64,000 nucleotides of DNA from an uncultured Lachnobacterium sp. (GTDB lineage Bacteria > Bacillota > Clostridia > Lachnospirales > Lachnospiraceae): positions 1-64,000 of the forward strand of contig URDU01000012.1 in the NCBI GenBank assembly GCA_900546625.1, written 5' to 3'. Shown one piece after another: positions 16,982 through 24,752 of this stretch. The translations under genes and the position numbers were made by a program. Under the pieces are notes generated by a model, which had not been told where the DNA came from, did no database searches, and saw nothing but the letters and a program-made list of their open reading frames with translations. Each line of letters starts with the position of its first letter. Position 1 is the stretch's first letter.

Positions 16982-18430
16982 TTATACTGCTCCCTCATTC
17001 TTCATCACTCTTATAATAGTATGAAAAATAATCTTAATATCCCCCTTCACACTCCACTCCCCAATATACTGAGTATCCAGCTTTACCACTTCTTCAAAGT
17101 CCGTGATATTACTCCTGCCACTCACCTGCCACAGCCCGGTCAATCCCGGTCTGAATGACATTCTGGCTCTGTGGTGTGGTTCATACTTCTCCCACTCATC
17201 GAGTGTTGGTGGTCGTGTTCCTACCAGGCTCATATCACCCTTGAGGATGTTCCAAAACTGCGGCAGCTCATCTATTGATGTCTTCCTTATAAACTGTCCT
17301 ATGCCGGTTTCCTTTGTTCCATCAGACAGTATCCTGTTGCCTATGATTCTCGGATCGAAGTCCATCTTGAACATCATTCCGTCGCTCACCTTGTTTTGTG
17401 CCGCAAGTTCCTTCTTTCGCTCCTCGGCATCCATGTACATACTTCTGAATTTGTACATCCTGAACTTTCTTCCGTTTCTGCCGATTCGCTCCTGTGCGAA
17501 GAAAATCGGTCCCGGTGATGCTATACGGATTGCCGGTCCCACAAATATCGTCACTATCAAAGTGATGATGCATCCGACCAGTCCTCCGAGTATGTCCATG
17601 CCTCTTTTTGCAAGAAGCTGTGTGGTGCTCGCATAGTTCATACTGGCGGTGATGACTGTATAGTCACCGATTTTTTCTATCTGATTAAAGCTGCCTGCCA
17701 TGGACTTGTTTTTGGTGATGCCTCTGTGAACGGCTATTCCCATCTCAAGAAATATGTCTGCCATTTCATAGGGATATTCGCTCTCCGCACATGGTGGGAT
17801 AAGCACCTCATCAACCCATTCCTCACAGGCATAGTCCACTATCCCGTCGTGGTTTGCAACTATTGGTATCTCGCATATTGTTTTTCCCTTCAGGTCGGCA
17901 TCTGTTGCCGCTGCCACTATCTGTGTGTATCCAAAGCTGTTATCCTTTAGTCCCTGAAGTGTCTCCTCAAGGAGCTTTTCCTGTGCTATGACAAAGAGTG
18001 ATTTTTTTGATGAAGCAAAGCTTCTTTTTTTGATAATTTTCTTTAACACCACTCTGCCTAAGTACGACACAAGAATATATATTGGAATCATGATGTAGTA
18101 AGACATACGCGAATATATCTCGCCCATCTGTGTGGTAAACAGGAAGAAGGTTGTTATTATTTCTACAAGTGCCACATGCTTACATGTAGCTATGAGCTCA
18201 TCAAGATAACCGCGCTTCAATACATTTTTGAAGGCATCGGATACTATTTCCACGAAGAAATCTATGAGCATAAATGCTGTTGCAAGTATCCTGTAGTCCT
18301 TATCTATGTATGGATTGTCAGGTCCAAAGCGCCATATGTATGAGACTATGAATGCTATCTGCATGCACAGGACATCTAATAGCATAAAATCTATATGCTT
18401 TGTCCAGCCTCTTCCTTTCTTTCTGTACAT
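16982..18430 (-). CDS. Polyprenyl-phosphate sugar-1-phosphate transferase (initiating enzyme)
   Basis: 482 residues. About four membrane helices (within 12-130) precede a CoA-binding-like middle domain, then the catalytic bacterial sugar transferase domain (PF02397): KRGMDILGGLVGCIITLIV, GPIFFAQERIGRNGRKFRMY, KFRSM, DELPQFWNILKGDMSLVGTRPP, and FRPGLTGLWQVSGRS. It transfers a sugar-1-phosphate from a UDP-sugar to undecaprenyl phosphate, the first step of repeat-unit assembly (WbaP/EpsL type). It is the first biosynthetic gene of the operon, 32 bp after the helicase stop. Its codon use is less AT-rich than the downstream genes, like the core chromosome. Confidence 0.92.
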   Translation of the reverse strand: MYRKKGRGWTKHIDFMLLDVLCMQIAFIVSYIWRFGPDNPYIDKDYRILATAFMLIDFFVEIVSDAFKNVLKRGYLDELIATCKHVALVEIITTFFLFTTQMGEIYSRMSYYIMIPIYILVSYLGRVVLKKIIKKRSFASSKKSLFVIAQEKLLEETLQGLKDNSFGYTQIVAAATDADLKGKTICEIPIVANHDGIVDYACEEWVDEVLIPPCAESEYPYEMADIFLEMGIAVHRGITKNKSMAGSFNQIEKIGDYTVITASMNYASTTQLLAKRGMDILGGLVGCIITLIVTIFVGPAIRIASPGPIFFAQERIGRNGRKFRMYKFRSMYMDAEERKKELAAQNKVSDGMMFKMDFDPRIIGNRILSDGTKETGIGQFIRKTSIDELPQFWNILKGDMSLVGTRPPTLDEWEKYEPHHRARMSFRPGLTGLWQVSGRSNITDFEEVVKLDTQYIGEWSVKGDIKIIFHTIIRVMKNEGAV

Positions 18431-18462
18431 TTTTTCTGTGTCTCCCTGTATTTCTTTAAACC

Positions 18463-20523
18463 CTATTTCCAGTTCATCCCTATACTGTCGAGCCTTGCTA
18501 TGCGCTCTGTGTCGAGCACCATGCCGCTGGCCTTCGGGTTTTTTCTTTTACATCTGATATTTGATATCCAGCGTCCCAGCTTCACTCCGTCTGTGGAGTA
18601 TGATACCGGTACATCCAGATTGCCGTTTTTCTCGTAATATGTTTTTGCAAGCTCAAACTTTCTGTTCCACTGTATGGCCGTCTTGCTTTCTGACCTGTAG
18701 CCTATGCTCTGCAGGCGCTTTAGCTGCTCGTCTGTCATTGAGCGGCTATTGGTCTGGTTGGACAGCCACCGTCCAAGCGGTATGCCGTCTGCTGTGACAT
18801 ACTTTGCAGGTACTTCGAGGTTGCCATGCTCCTTGTAGTAGGTCTTGGCTGCGCTGTAGTACTCTTCCCACTTCTGCTTGTTGTGGTCCCATATCATGCC
18901 AAGCTCCTCTAAAGCTTTTCTCTGCTCATCGGTGAGCGCCTGCTCTATGCCATACTTTTTCACCTTGAAGCGCATGTTGTTGATCCATGAGCCAAGCCTA
19001 AAACCTGTAGGCGATACGTATTTGGCTTTGATGTCCAGATTGCCGTAGGTATTGCGGTAGCTTTTAAGCTCCTCAAGCACCTCCTGCCAGCTTGAGTCCG
19101 TGACATCCCATATCATGCCTATGTCGTTTAGCTTTTGTATCTTTTCCCAGGTGAGGTTTCCGGATATATTGCCTGACTTCACACGCCTCTGGGTGTTTAT
19201 CCATGCTCCCAGTGTGAGGCCTGACTCAGTTACATAGCTCTTTGGTATCTTGAGATTGCCATTTTCCTCATACCACTGCTTTGCCGCCTCATAGTATGTG
19301 TCCCAGGCACTTCCCAGATTCTCCTGCAGGCGCATGAATATCTCCCTGCTGTCCTTGGTCTCGTCTATGATGCGGAATCTGTCGTCAAAATGCTCTCTTG
19401 GCGAATGAGTGTCCGGATACAGTAAAAATGCTTCCTGCATCTCGTTTTTCAGGCAGTCTATGCAGTAGAGGCTGTCGAAGTTATTGACCAGGTCAAATAT
19501 GACCGGTTGGTTTTTACTTCCTGCTGACAGTGCTCTGCCTATCTGCTGCAGATAGATGATTGGCGACACTGTAGGGCGAAGCAGTATTACTCCGTCCACA
19601 TCGTCCACATGTATGCCCTCGTTCAGCATGTCTATGCAGTAGAGGAGCTTTAAGTGGCTTCCTGTGTCCTTTTTGAATTCGGCAAAGGCTTTGCTGGTCG
19701 ACGCTTCGTTGTAGTACGCTGTGTATATGTGTGGCTTTTTGTCCACCTTGCTAAACCAGTCGGCAGCCTGCGACTTCATCTCATCCATATGCTCTCTGCC
19801 TGAGCAGAATACTATGTATTTGCCATCAGGCTTTGTCATCTGTCTGGCAAAGACCTCTGTGAGGCCGTCTGCCTGCTCGAGTGCACGCTTTAGCTGCTCT
19901 AGAAGCTTTTCGTTTTCCGATACAAGTCCCGGGTTTGATAAGCCCTCGATTCGTTTTTTCAGTTGTTCGAGCTCTTTCTTGTATGAATACATGGCTATAA
20001 CATATTTAGGCTCCGGAAGTATTTCCCTCACGATTGCTTCTCCGAGTGTCATCTCTGAGGCTATGTTGCCCTCAAAGAGCTCCTCTGCCATATTGCGCTG
20101 GTTGTCCAGATAGCGTATGTTTGTCGCTGAGAGCCCCAGGCGCTTTGCCTTCGGATATGCTTCCAGAAGCTTCTTCACACTCTTGCCCCACTCTGCGGCT
20201 CCACAGCGGTGGAACTCATCGAGTATGATGTAGTCAGGGTGCAGGGTGTCTATGCTGTCCTCATGCTTCATGAGTCTGCTGTACGACATGTATTCTATGT
20301 TTGAGAACTGTGTGTCTATGTTCTCAATCTGTGTCTTGTAGATGTACTCACTTGGCGATAGCCATAGAAAATGCTTGTGTGGATGCTGCTCCACGAGCTT
20401 GAAGGCTATCATCGACTTGCCCGTGCCTGTCGGATGGATGACGGCTGCCATCTGCTTGTCCTCCAGCATGGTTTCGACTGCTCTGTATGCATCTTCGTTG
20501 TGTTTGTAAAGATGTATGCTCAT
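18463..20523 (-). CDS. SF2 DEAD/DEAH-box helicase with four helicase-associated (HA) repeats
   Basis: 686 residues. The helicase core has Walker A HPTGTGKS (about 30-37), IILDEFHRCGA (DEFH box), LGLSATN (motif III), and the C-terminal RecA domain with EGIHVDDVDGVILLRP and QQIGRALSAG (motif VI). From about residue 405 come four HA repeats (PF03457) of about 65 residues, each with W...YY.AAK.YY.E.GNL.VP..Y....G..LG.WI. HA domains are thought to bind nucleic acid. The SD GGAGG precedes the ATG at 20523. It heads the polysaccharide operon and directly follows the recombinase switch. I see no nuclease or methylase domain, so its role (regulatory, DNA repair or defence) is open. Confidence 0.85.
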   Translation of the reverse strand: MSIHLYKHNEDAYRAVETMLEDKQMAAVIHPTGTGKSMIAFKLVEQHPHKHFLWLSPSEYIYKTQIENIDTQFSNIEYMSYSRLMKHEDSIDTLHPDYIILDEFHRCGAAEWGKSVKKLLEAYPKAKRLGLSATNIRYLDNQRNMAEELFEGNIASEMTLGEAIVREILPEPKYVIAMYSYKKELEQLKKRIEGLSNPGLVSENEKLLEQLKRALEQADGLTEVFARQMTKPDGKYIVFCSGREHMDEMKSQAADWFSKVDKKPHIYTAYYNEASTSKAFAEFKKDTGSHLKLLYCIDMLNEGIHVDDVDGVILLRPTVSPIIYLQQIGRALSAGSKNQPVIFDLVNNFDSLYCIDCLKNEMQEAFLLYPDTHSPREHFDDRFRIIDETKDSREIFMRLQENLGSAWDTYYEAAKQWYEENGNLKIPKSYVTESGLTLGAWINTQRRVKSGNISGNLTWEKIQKLNDIGMIWDVTDSSWQEVLEELKSYRNTYGNLDIKAKYVSPTGFRLGSWINNMRFKVKKYGIEQALTDEQRKALEELGMIWDHNKQKWEEYYSAAKTYYKEHGNLEVPAKYVTADGIPLGRWLSNQTNSRSMTDEQLKRLQSIGYRSESKTAIQWNRKFELAKTYYEKNGNLDVPVSYSTDGVKLGRWISNIRCKRKNPKASGMVLDTERIARLDSIGMNWK

Positions 20524-20555
20524 TTGCTGCCTCCGGGTGAAACACTACATTAAAA

Positions 20556-20604
20556 GGGAGGTTGGAATTCGCAGATTATTACAATCTGCGAAATCCAACC
20601 TCCC
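20556..20604 (-). terminator. Long hairpin between recombinase and helicase (contains inverted repeat IR-L)
   Basis: GGGAGGTTGGA (20556-20566) plus TTCGCAGATT pairs with AATCTGCGAA plus TCCAACCTCCC (20594-20604): 21 of 22 stem positions match, with a 5-nt loop ATTAC. On the minus strand it is followed by TTTTAATG, so it should terminate transcription arriving from the recombinase. Only 32 bp, without a promoter, separate it from the helicase ATG. Confidence 0.75.
20568..20592 (+). repeat. Inverted repeat IR-L of the recombinase segment
   Basis: A 25-bp site: TTCGCAGATT + ATTAC + AATCTGCGAA. It is the exact reverse complement of 22030-22054, on the other side of the recombinase gene. The asymmetric 5-nt centre fixes the orientation, so recombination between the two copies would invert 20568-22054. 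Confidence 0.75.
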
Positions 20605-20634
20605 CTATGTATAAAATAAGCATTTATATAAATT

Positions 20635-20652
20635 TGACCATTTTTATGACCA
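20635..20652 (+). promoter_or_regulatory. Paired TGACCA motifs, possible integrase arm-binding sites (left)
   Basis: TGACCA at 20635-20640 and 20647-20652 are direct repeats with a 12-bp period. An identically spaced pair lies at 21876-21893 beyond the other end of the recombinase gene. Short direct repeats near core sites are typical of arm-type sites bound by the N-terminal domain of tyrosine integrases. Confidence 0.4.
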
Positions 20653-20653
20653 C

Positions 20654-21787
20654 TTATGGGATAACTATAGAATTGATTGCGGAGCGCTTGGTCTCCAGAT
20701 TTGGATGCACATAGCGGTTCAATGTAATATTCACATTGGAATGTCCAAGAATCTCACTTACACTCTTAGCATCGGCACCGCTGCTGATACAGTTTGTGGC
20801 AAAGGTATGGCGCAAAGCATGAAAGTGAGTATCACCGATACCTGCCTCTCTTAAATAGATATGAAATTTATTCTGATAAGTGCGGGGATCCATAGGCTGA
20901 TTTTTCTTTAGAAAATAAGAGTCACTTTTTATTGAAGTGTTATAATAATCTGACAGCTTGTCATATATAAAGTCCGGGATAGGAATCTCACGAAGTGAAT
21001 TTGAAGTCTTGGGTGAATCTATATATAAAGAAGTCTTTTTTGTGGCAGTGTGGTTATTTTGCAATGAACCGGATGTGTTTACTGTGTCTACCGGAAGCCT
21101 CTGCACTGTGCGATTGACATGCAGAGTGCGACCAATCATGTCGATATCTTCCCATTTCAGGGCACAAATTTCCCCTAAACGAAGCCCCATAAAAAGGCAC
21201 AATAAAATACCGAGCTTATAGATATCAAGCTCGGTAAGAAGATACTTGGTTAGCTTTTGCTGGTCAGTTGTATTGATTGTATTTATGCTGTTTGAGGATG
21301 TGGCGGATGAAAGCCTTGCCCTGTACGACAGATGGATTTCCCCGGTGCCATATGTGGCAGCTCCATATGCAAGGATAGAATTGAATATACAAAATATGCT
21401 CTTTATAACGCTCTCACCGGCTGTTTCAGGCAGTACCTTGAGTATTTCATTCTGATTTAACTCTCCTATGATACGTTCTCCCCAGTTCGGTTTGATGTAT
21501 TTATTGTATATAGTAGAATACTTTTGAATGGTGGAGAGCTTCCGGCTGGTTGCTATGCTTTCAAGCCATTTCTCAGCGACTTCTTTTACGGTGATAGTGG
21601 ACTGCTTTGGGGCTGCCGTTTGATTAAGTGAAGCTGCTTTTGCTGTAAGCAGCCTTTCTGTTACTTCCTTATAGCTGTGGCCGTATACCGATTTGCACTT
21701 TTTACTGCCGGCTATGTCTACTATGTAGTAGCGGCCCTCCCATCGTCCGTCGGCTCTCTTTCTGATGTTGGTTCCTCTTCTTGACAT
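20654..21787 (-). CDS. Tyrosine recombinase (phage-integrase family)
   Basis: 377 residues. The N-terminal part has an arm-binding-type domain (GRWEGRYYIVDIAGSKKCKSVYG), then a SAM-like core-binding domain (TITVKEVAEKWLES...), then the catalytic domain with R203 in GLRLGEICALKW, HALR (H323, R326), LGH (H349) and the nucleophile Y359 in NRYVHP. All key residues are present, so it should be active. The SD AAGGAGG lies 8 nt before the ATG. It carries no excisionase or other phage or ICE genes, and is bounded by exact 25-bp inverted repeats. This suggests a DNA invertase acting on its own segment and not the integrase of a larger element. Confidence 0.9.
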   Translation of the reverse strand: MSRRGTNIRKRADGRWEGRYYIVDIAGSKKCKSVYGHSYKEVTERLLTAKAASLNQTAAPKQSTITVKEVAEKWLESIATSRKLSTIQKYSTIYNKYIKPNWGERIIGELNQNEILKVLPETAGESVIKSIFCIFNSILAYGAATYGTGEIHLSYRARLSSATSSNSINTINTTDQQKLTKYLLTELDIYKLGILLCLFMGLRLGEICALKWEDIDMIGRTLHVNRTVQRLPVDTVNTSGSLQNNHTATKKTSLYIDSPKTSNSLREIPIPDFIYDKLSDYYNTSIKSDSYFLKKNQPMDPRTYQNKFHIYLREAGIGDTHFHALRHTFATNCISSGADAKSVSEILGHSNVNITLNRYVHPNLETKRSAINSIVIP

Positions 21788-21875
21788 GTCTGTTTCCTCC
21801 TTAAAATATATATGTATATATATAATTTATAGGAAGAAGAATATTAACTCCATATAATATCTTCTGTTTTATTTC

Positions 21876-21893
21876 TGACCACCATTTTGACCA
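21876..21893 (+). promoter_or_regulatory. Paired TGACCA motifs, possible integrase arm-binding sites (right)
   Basis: TGACCA at 21876-21881 and 21888-21893, with the same 12-bp period and orientation as the left pair (20635/20647). They lie upstream of the recombinase gene, so binding there could also regulate it. Confidence 0.4.
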
Positions 21894-21971
21894 TCTAAAA
21901 CTAAAAAATATATAAAATACATCCCAATAATCCCTTAAAAATGTAAAAAGATACAAAAAAAGATACAGCAG

Positions 21972-22000
21972 TTGACATAAATTGACTAAAGTTTTATTAT
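21972..22000 (+). promoter_or_regulatory. Strong outward-facing sigma-A promoter inside the invertible segment
   Basis: TTGACA (21972-21977) is followed after exactly 17 bp by TATTAT (21995-22000), reading rightward. In this orientation the transcript, starting near 22007, would meet the hairpin plus T-run at 22030-22060 and end after about 50 nt without reaching a gene. After inversion it would lie at about 20622-20650, reading into the helicase and polysaccharide operon. Confidence 0.7.
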
Positions 22001-22029
22001 ATATCTAGTGTTTTTTAACAGAGGTGAAG

Positions 22030-22060
22030 TTCGCAGATTGTAATAATCTGCGAATTTTTT
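22030..22060 (+). repeat. Inverted repeat IR-R, doubling as a plus-strand terminator
   Basis: The 25-bp site TTCGCAGATT + GTAAT + AATCTGCGAA (22030-22054) is the exact reverse complement of IR-L. It is followed by a run of T (to 22061), so the 10-bp stem can stop transcription from the promoter at 21972. The gap 21788-22131 otherwise holds the recombinase leader, the arm-like motifs and the promoter. Confidence 0.75.
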
Positions 22061-22085
22061 TATTCTTTCGGATTAAGACATTAGC

Positions 22086-22123
22086 AAAAAACACCTCCAT
22101 TGCACTGCAATAGAGGTGTTTTC
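22086..22123 (-). terminator. Bidirectional intrinsic terminator
   Basis: AACACCTC-C-ATTGC-ACT-GCAAT-A-GAGGTGTT forms a stem with A- and T-runs on its two sides. It lies just after the stop of the broken Rpn-type gene. Confidence 0.7.
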
Positions 22124-22131
22124 TTGCATGT

Positions 22132-22476
22132 TTACTCTTCAATCATCGAAAGACGTTCCTTAGCAATCTTAATGTCCTCATCTGACGAATTAAGCATTTG
22201 TTTTGCTGCAGCTACAGTACCATCATTTTTGAAGAAGGTCACCAATGTAGAAATTCGCTCTTCTCTACGTCCTTGTTCGATTCCTTGTTCGATTCCTCGT
22301 TCTTTAATTCCTTGACTTAGATTACACATAGATTTCAACAACTCCTTTCTGTCACCTTCCATTTTGATATCAAACTCATTCTCCAGCATATCATTTTTTT
22401 CCTCAGCACTTAGTTCTGGCAGAAATAATTATATAATAATAAGTCTATCCAATGCAATAGCCCAAATGTCATTAAA
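22132..22476 (-). pseudogene. Rpn-family nuclease, C-terminal fragment with in-frame stop
   Basis: The open part (22132-22389) ends in AAAKQMLNSSDEDIKIAKERL, almost the same as the C-terminus of the intact Rpn-type protein at 23853-24689. Upstream in the same frame the minus strand reads FNDIWAIALDRLIII, a TAA stop, then LFLPELSAEEKNDMLENEF, so homology continues past a nonsense codon up to the terminator of the flavodoxin operon. The N-terminal nuclease domain is missing. Rpn-type genes (PD-(D/E)XK, formerly annotated as transposases) are often multicopy and decayed. Confidence 0.75.
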
Positions 22477-22514
22477 AAAGAGAGCGGGCCGGCGAATGGG
22501 AAGTTCGCCGGCCC
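22474..22514 (-). terminator. Intrinsic terminator of the flavodoxin operon
   Basis: GGGCCGGCGAA (22486-22496) pairs with TTCGCCGGCCC (22504-22514), an 11-bp GC-rich stem. On the minus strand it is followed by GCTCTCTTTTTT. Confidence 0.85.
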
Positions 22515-22612
22515 AGATTTACACTAGGAGCAAAGTTTATACTTTGCGGAGATAAAATATATTTTTTTCGTGGCCATTCCTGTTGTCGCGGCCACGCTAT
22601 AGTCTGATTTGC

Positions 22613-23044
22613 TTATACCGCTGCAAGCTTCTTTCCAAGCTCCTCGCAGGCTGTCTTTGCATCATCGTCCGGTGCATCCTGGCAGATAACACCCTCGCCG
22701 CCTACTACTGTAGCTCCGGCTGCTGTCATTCGCTCTACCCAGTCGCGCATCCACTCGCCATCGCCCCATCCGTATGAACCGAACAGACCGATTGTTTTAC
22801 CTGCCACACTGCCCTCGAGCTCTGTGACAAATGGCTCCATCTCGCCCTCCTCGAGTACCTCTGCACCCATTGCAGGGCATCCGAGTGCAAATGCTGTCTC
22901 TGATTTAAGCTCATCTATTGAAGCACTGCTTACGAATACGATTTCTGCTTCCTTTCCGGCGTCTGTGACACCCTTTGCCACTGCCTCTGCCATTGCTGCT
23001 GTATTGCCTGACTGTGACCAATAAACTACACTGATTTTGCTCAT
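22613..23044 (-). CDS. Flavodoxin
   Basis: 143 residues. The FMN phosphate-binding loop WSQSGNTAAMAEA (about 9-21) and the later GLFGSYGWGDGEWMRDW loop are typical of short-chain clostridial flavodoxins. It replaces ferredoxin as a one-electron carrier, typically under iron limitation. It is co-transcribed with a DUF3793 gene 11 bp upstream, under a promoter carrying the same 16-bp operator as the feo operon, which supports iron-responsive control. Confidence 0.92.
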   Translation of the reverse strand: MSKISVVYWSQSGNTAAMAEAVAKGVTDAGKEAEIVFVSSASIDELKSETAFALGCPAMGAEVLEEGEMEPFVTELEGSVAGKTIGLFGSYGWGDGEWMRDWVERMTAAGATVVGGEGVICQDAPDDDAKTACEELGKKLAAV

Positions 23045-23055
23045 TTTAATTCCTC

Positions 23056-23673
23056 CTATACCGCTATCTGCTGCGGTTCTTCTTTATATATTTCCAGTAT
23101 CAGCCTCATATCTATATCCTCGGCCAATAGCTGTATGACACTTTCCTTCGCCTTTTCAAAATCCTCAAACATCTTCTTTTTAAGAGGTACGTTGCGGTAT
23201 ACCTTCCAGTACCCTGAATACAGGCAGCTGCATCCGTTATGCTCTATAAAGCCTCTCACATCCTCTATCGGATATCCAAGCAAAAGCCCCATCTCATGCG
23301 GAAACTGCTTGTGTTCATCATTCAGATACGCTTCATAGCGTTTTTTGAATTTAAGTAATATCTTGCCGAATGAAAAATCCTCATATCCCGCTTTCTTTAG
23401 TATGTCCAAAGCCTCTGAATTATTCAGATATGCTTCTAAGCGGCTCCTGCGGAATAAGAGGAAGGCGGTTTTCTCATTCCTTGCTGCGAGTCTGAAATGC
23501 GATATACCGGAAGCTCTAAGGATCACTCTCATGGCGCTCTCATCAGCGCTGTCAATCATGAGCATATTTGAGATTCTCGCTCCTGTTATTAGTGGGGCAC
23601 ACTGGAGGGCAAGCTGCATTTCCACGCTCTTTAAATTCATGCTCATCGCAATCTGAAAAACTTCCTGACACAT
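23056..23673 (-). CDS. DUF3793 family protein
   Basis: 205 residues from the ATG at 23673, which has AAAGGAG 6 nt upstream; the frame extends to 23697 without a good SD. Family marks (PF12672) are APLITGARISNML, FLLFRRSRLEAYL, HEMGLLLGYPIEDVRGFIEH and SGYWKVYRN. The biochemical function is unknown. It is frequently found beside flavodoxin and iron-transport genes in gut Firmicutes, and here shares operon and operator with flavodoxin. No membrane segment or signal is visible. Confidence 0.8.
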   Translation of the reverse strand: MCQEVFQIAMSMNLKSVEMQLALQCAPLITGARISNMLMIDSADESAMRVILRASGISHFRLAARNEKTAFLLFRRSRLEAYLNNSEALDILKKAGYEDFSFGKILLKFKKRYEAYLNDEHKQFPHEMGLLLGYPIEDVRGFIEHNGCSCLYSGYWKVYRNVPLKKKMFEDFEKAKESVIQLLAEDIDMRLILEIYKEEPQQIAV

Positions 23674-23688
23674 TTTGGCTCCTTTCGT

Positions 23689-23704
23689 GTTAGTCATCTC
23701 TAAC
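23689..23704 (-). promoter_or_regulatory. Putative iron-responsive operator (flavodoxin operon)
   Basis: The plus strand reads GTTAGTCATCTCTAAC, with inverted arms GTTAG/CTAAC. It differs from the feo site at 28653-28668 (GTTAGTATACTCTAAC) only in the three central bases. It overlaps the predicted transcription start, just downstream of the -10 box, a typical repressor position. Confidence 0.6.
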
Positions 23705-23712
23705 CTGAGTTA

Positions 23713-23741
23713 AATATATCTTACTTATACCTATATGTCAA
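23713..23741 (-). promoter_or_regulatory. Sigma-A promoter of the DUF3793-flavodoxin operon
   Basis: On the minus strand TTGACA (23741-23736), a 17-bp spacer, then TATATT (23718-23713). A start near 23706 would leave a leader of about 30 nt. Confidence 0.75.
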
Positions 23742-23772
23742 GTGTTTTTTTATATTTTCATCTTTTGGGTAT

Positions 23773-23810
23773 AAAAAAAGCACACTAAGATTTTTTATTT
23801 CTTAGTGTGC
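23773..23810 (-). terminator. Intrinsic terminator of the Rpn-type gene
   Basis: GCACACTAAGA (23780-23790) pairs with TCTTAGTGTGC (23800-23810). On the minus strand it is followed by seven T. Confidence 0.85.
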
Positions 23811-23852
23811 CTCTATATTTATAATTTCATATACTGTCCTTAATGCAAGCCC

Positions 23853-24689
23853 TTAGGACAATGATACCAGCCTTTCTTTAGCAATTTTAATATCTTCATC
23901 TGACGCATCAAGCATTTGTTTAGCGGCAGCCTCCGTTCCATTATTTCTAAAGAACTTAACTAATAACTCCAATTGCCCTTCCTTAATTCCTGCCTTCTTT
24001 TGTTCTTCACCATACTCTCTTACTGCATCACTCATAACACCACGACCTTCCTTTCCTTTATAGTAAGCTACTGCCTCTGACAATATTTCGTTTTTTATCT
24101 GTTCCGGTATGCACTGATGAAAATCCCTCATCATCTGGCCGATATCATCATTACCATTATACTTTCCATTAACATAGATGATATGTGAACCATCCCCAAA
24201 AACTTCACCTGTTTCATCAACACGTCTTTGAATGTGATAAAATGGCAGGCCCTTTTTAAACTTATCATGATCATAAATAAAGATTACGTAGGAATCCTCA
24301 ATCTCCTTGAACTCCTGACCTTCTTTCAGCATCCTTGCATCCATCATACTGCTGTGATACCTAGCACGCTTAACATGTGCTCCCTCTGCGTTAATCTGTA
24401 CCTCAATATCAATATGCCGCCCATCAGTATCAATTGCGTGAACATCCAAAGTAATACACCGTCCACCTATCACCGAATTCTTAAACTCGTCCTGCCCCTG
24501 CACGCTGACAACCTCAATATTACGCTCCATTATCACGCGAAGCAGCAACTCCGTTGCCTCGATATTCTGCCCAAATACCAGGCTCATCAGATTGTCGTCA
24601 AACAGTGTCATATTATCAATCAGTCTGTTGACGATTACATCATTTTGAACACCATTATTGCCCAAAATTTCTTTTGTCTCTCCCGACAT
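23853..24689 (-). CDS. Rpn family recombination-promoting nuclease / putative transposase
   Basis: 278 residues. The N-terminal nuclease domain shows the PD-(D/E)XK arrangement: LVFGQNIEATELLLRVI, then LDVHAIDTDGRHIDIEVQ (D...ExQ core), then YHSSMMDARMLKEGQ. The C-terminus has a coiled tail (REYGEEQKKAGIKEGQLELL) and a repeat-like AAAKQMLDASDEDIKIAKERL. E. coli RpnA is a DNA endonuclease that promotes recombination; the family may have defence or mobility roles. A broken relative lies at 22132-22476. The SD AGGAGG precedes the ATG. Confidence 0.8.
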   Translation of the reverse strand: MSGETKEILGNNGVQNDVIVNRLIDNMTLFDDNLMSLVFGQNIEATELLLRVIMERNIEVVSVQGQDEFKNSVIGGRCITLDVHAIDTDGRHIDIEVQINAEGAHVKRARYHSSMMDARMLKEGQEFKEIEDSYVIFIYDHDKFKKGLPFYHIQRRVDETGEVFGDGSHIIYVNGKYNGNDDIGQMMRDFHQCIPEQIKNEILSEAVAYYKGKEGRGVMSDAVREYGEEQKKAGIKEGQLELLVKFFRNNGTEAAAKQMLDASDEDIKIAKERLVSLS

Positions 24690-24752
24690 TATTCTCCTCC
24701 TGTTAAGTTGTGTGAGCAGGGAGAAAATATTATCGTATTATAAAACAACTTG

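Noticed and set aside
17103-17636. A 177-codon plus-strand frame inside the sugar transferase gene
   Set aside because: It lies fully antisense to a strongly conserved catalytic domain and has no supporting start signal.
20654-21787. Recombinase as the integrase of a prophage or conjugative element
   Set aside because: There are no phage, excisionase, relaxase or plasmid genes near it, no direct-repeat att sites, and the flanking sites are inverted.
22569-22596. CGTGGCC...GGCCACG hairpin just after the flavodoxin stop
   Set aside because: On the minus strand it is followed by A, not T, so it is not an intrinsic terminator; the next hairpin (22486-22514) fits far better.
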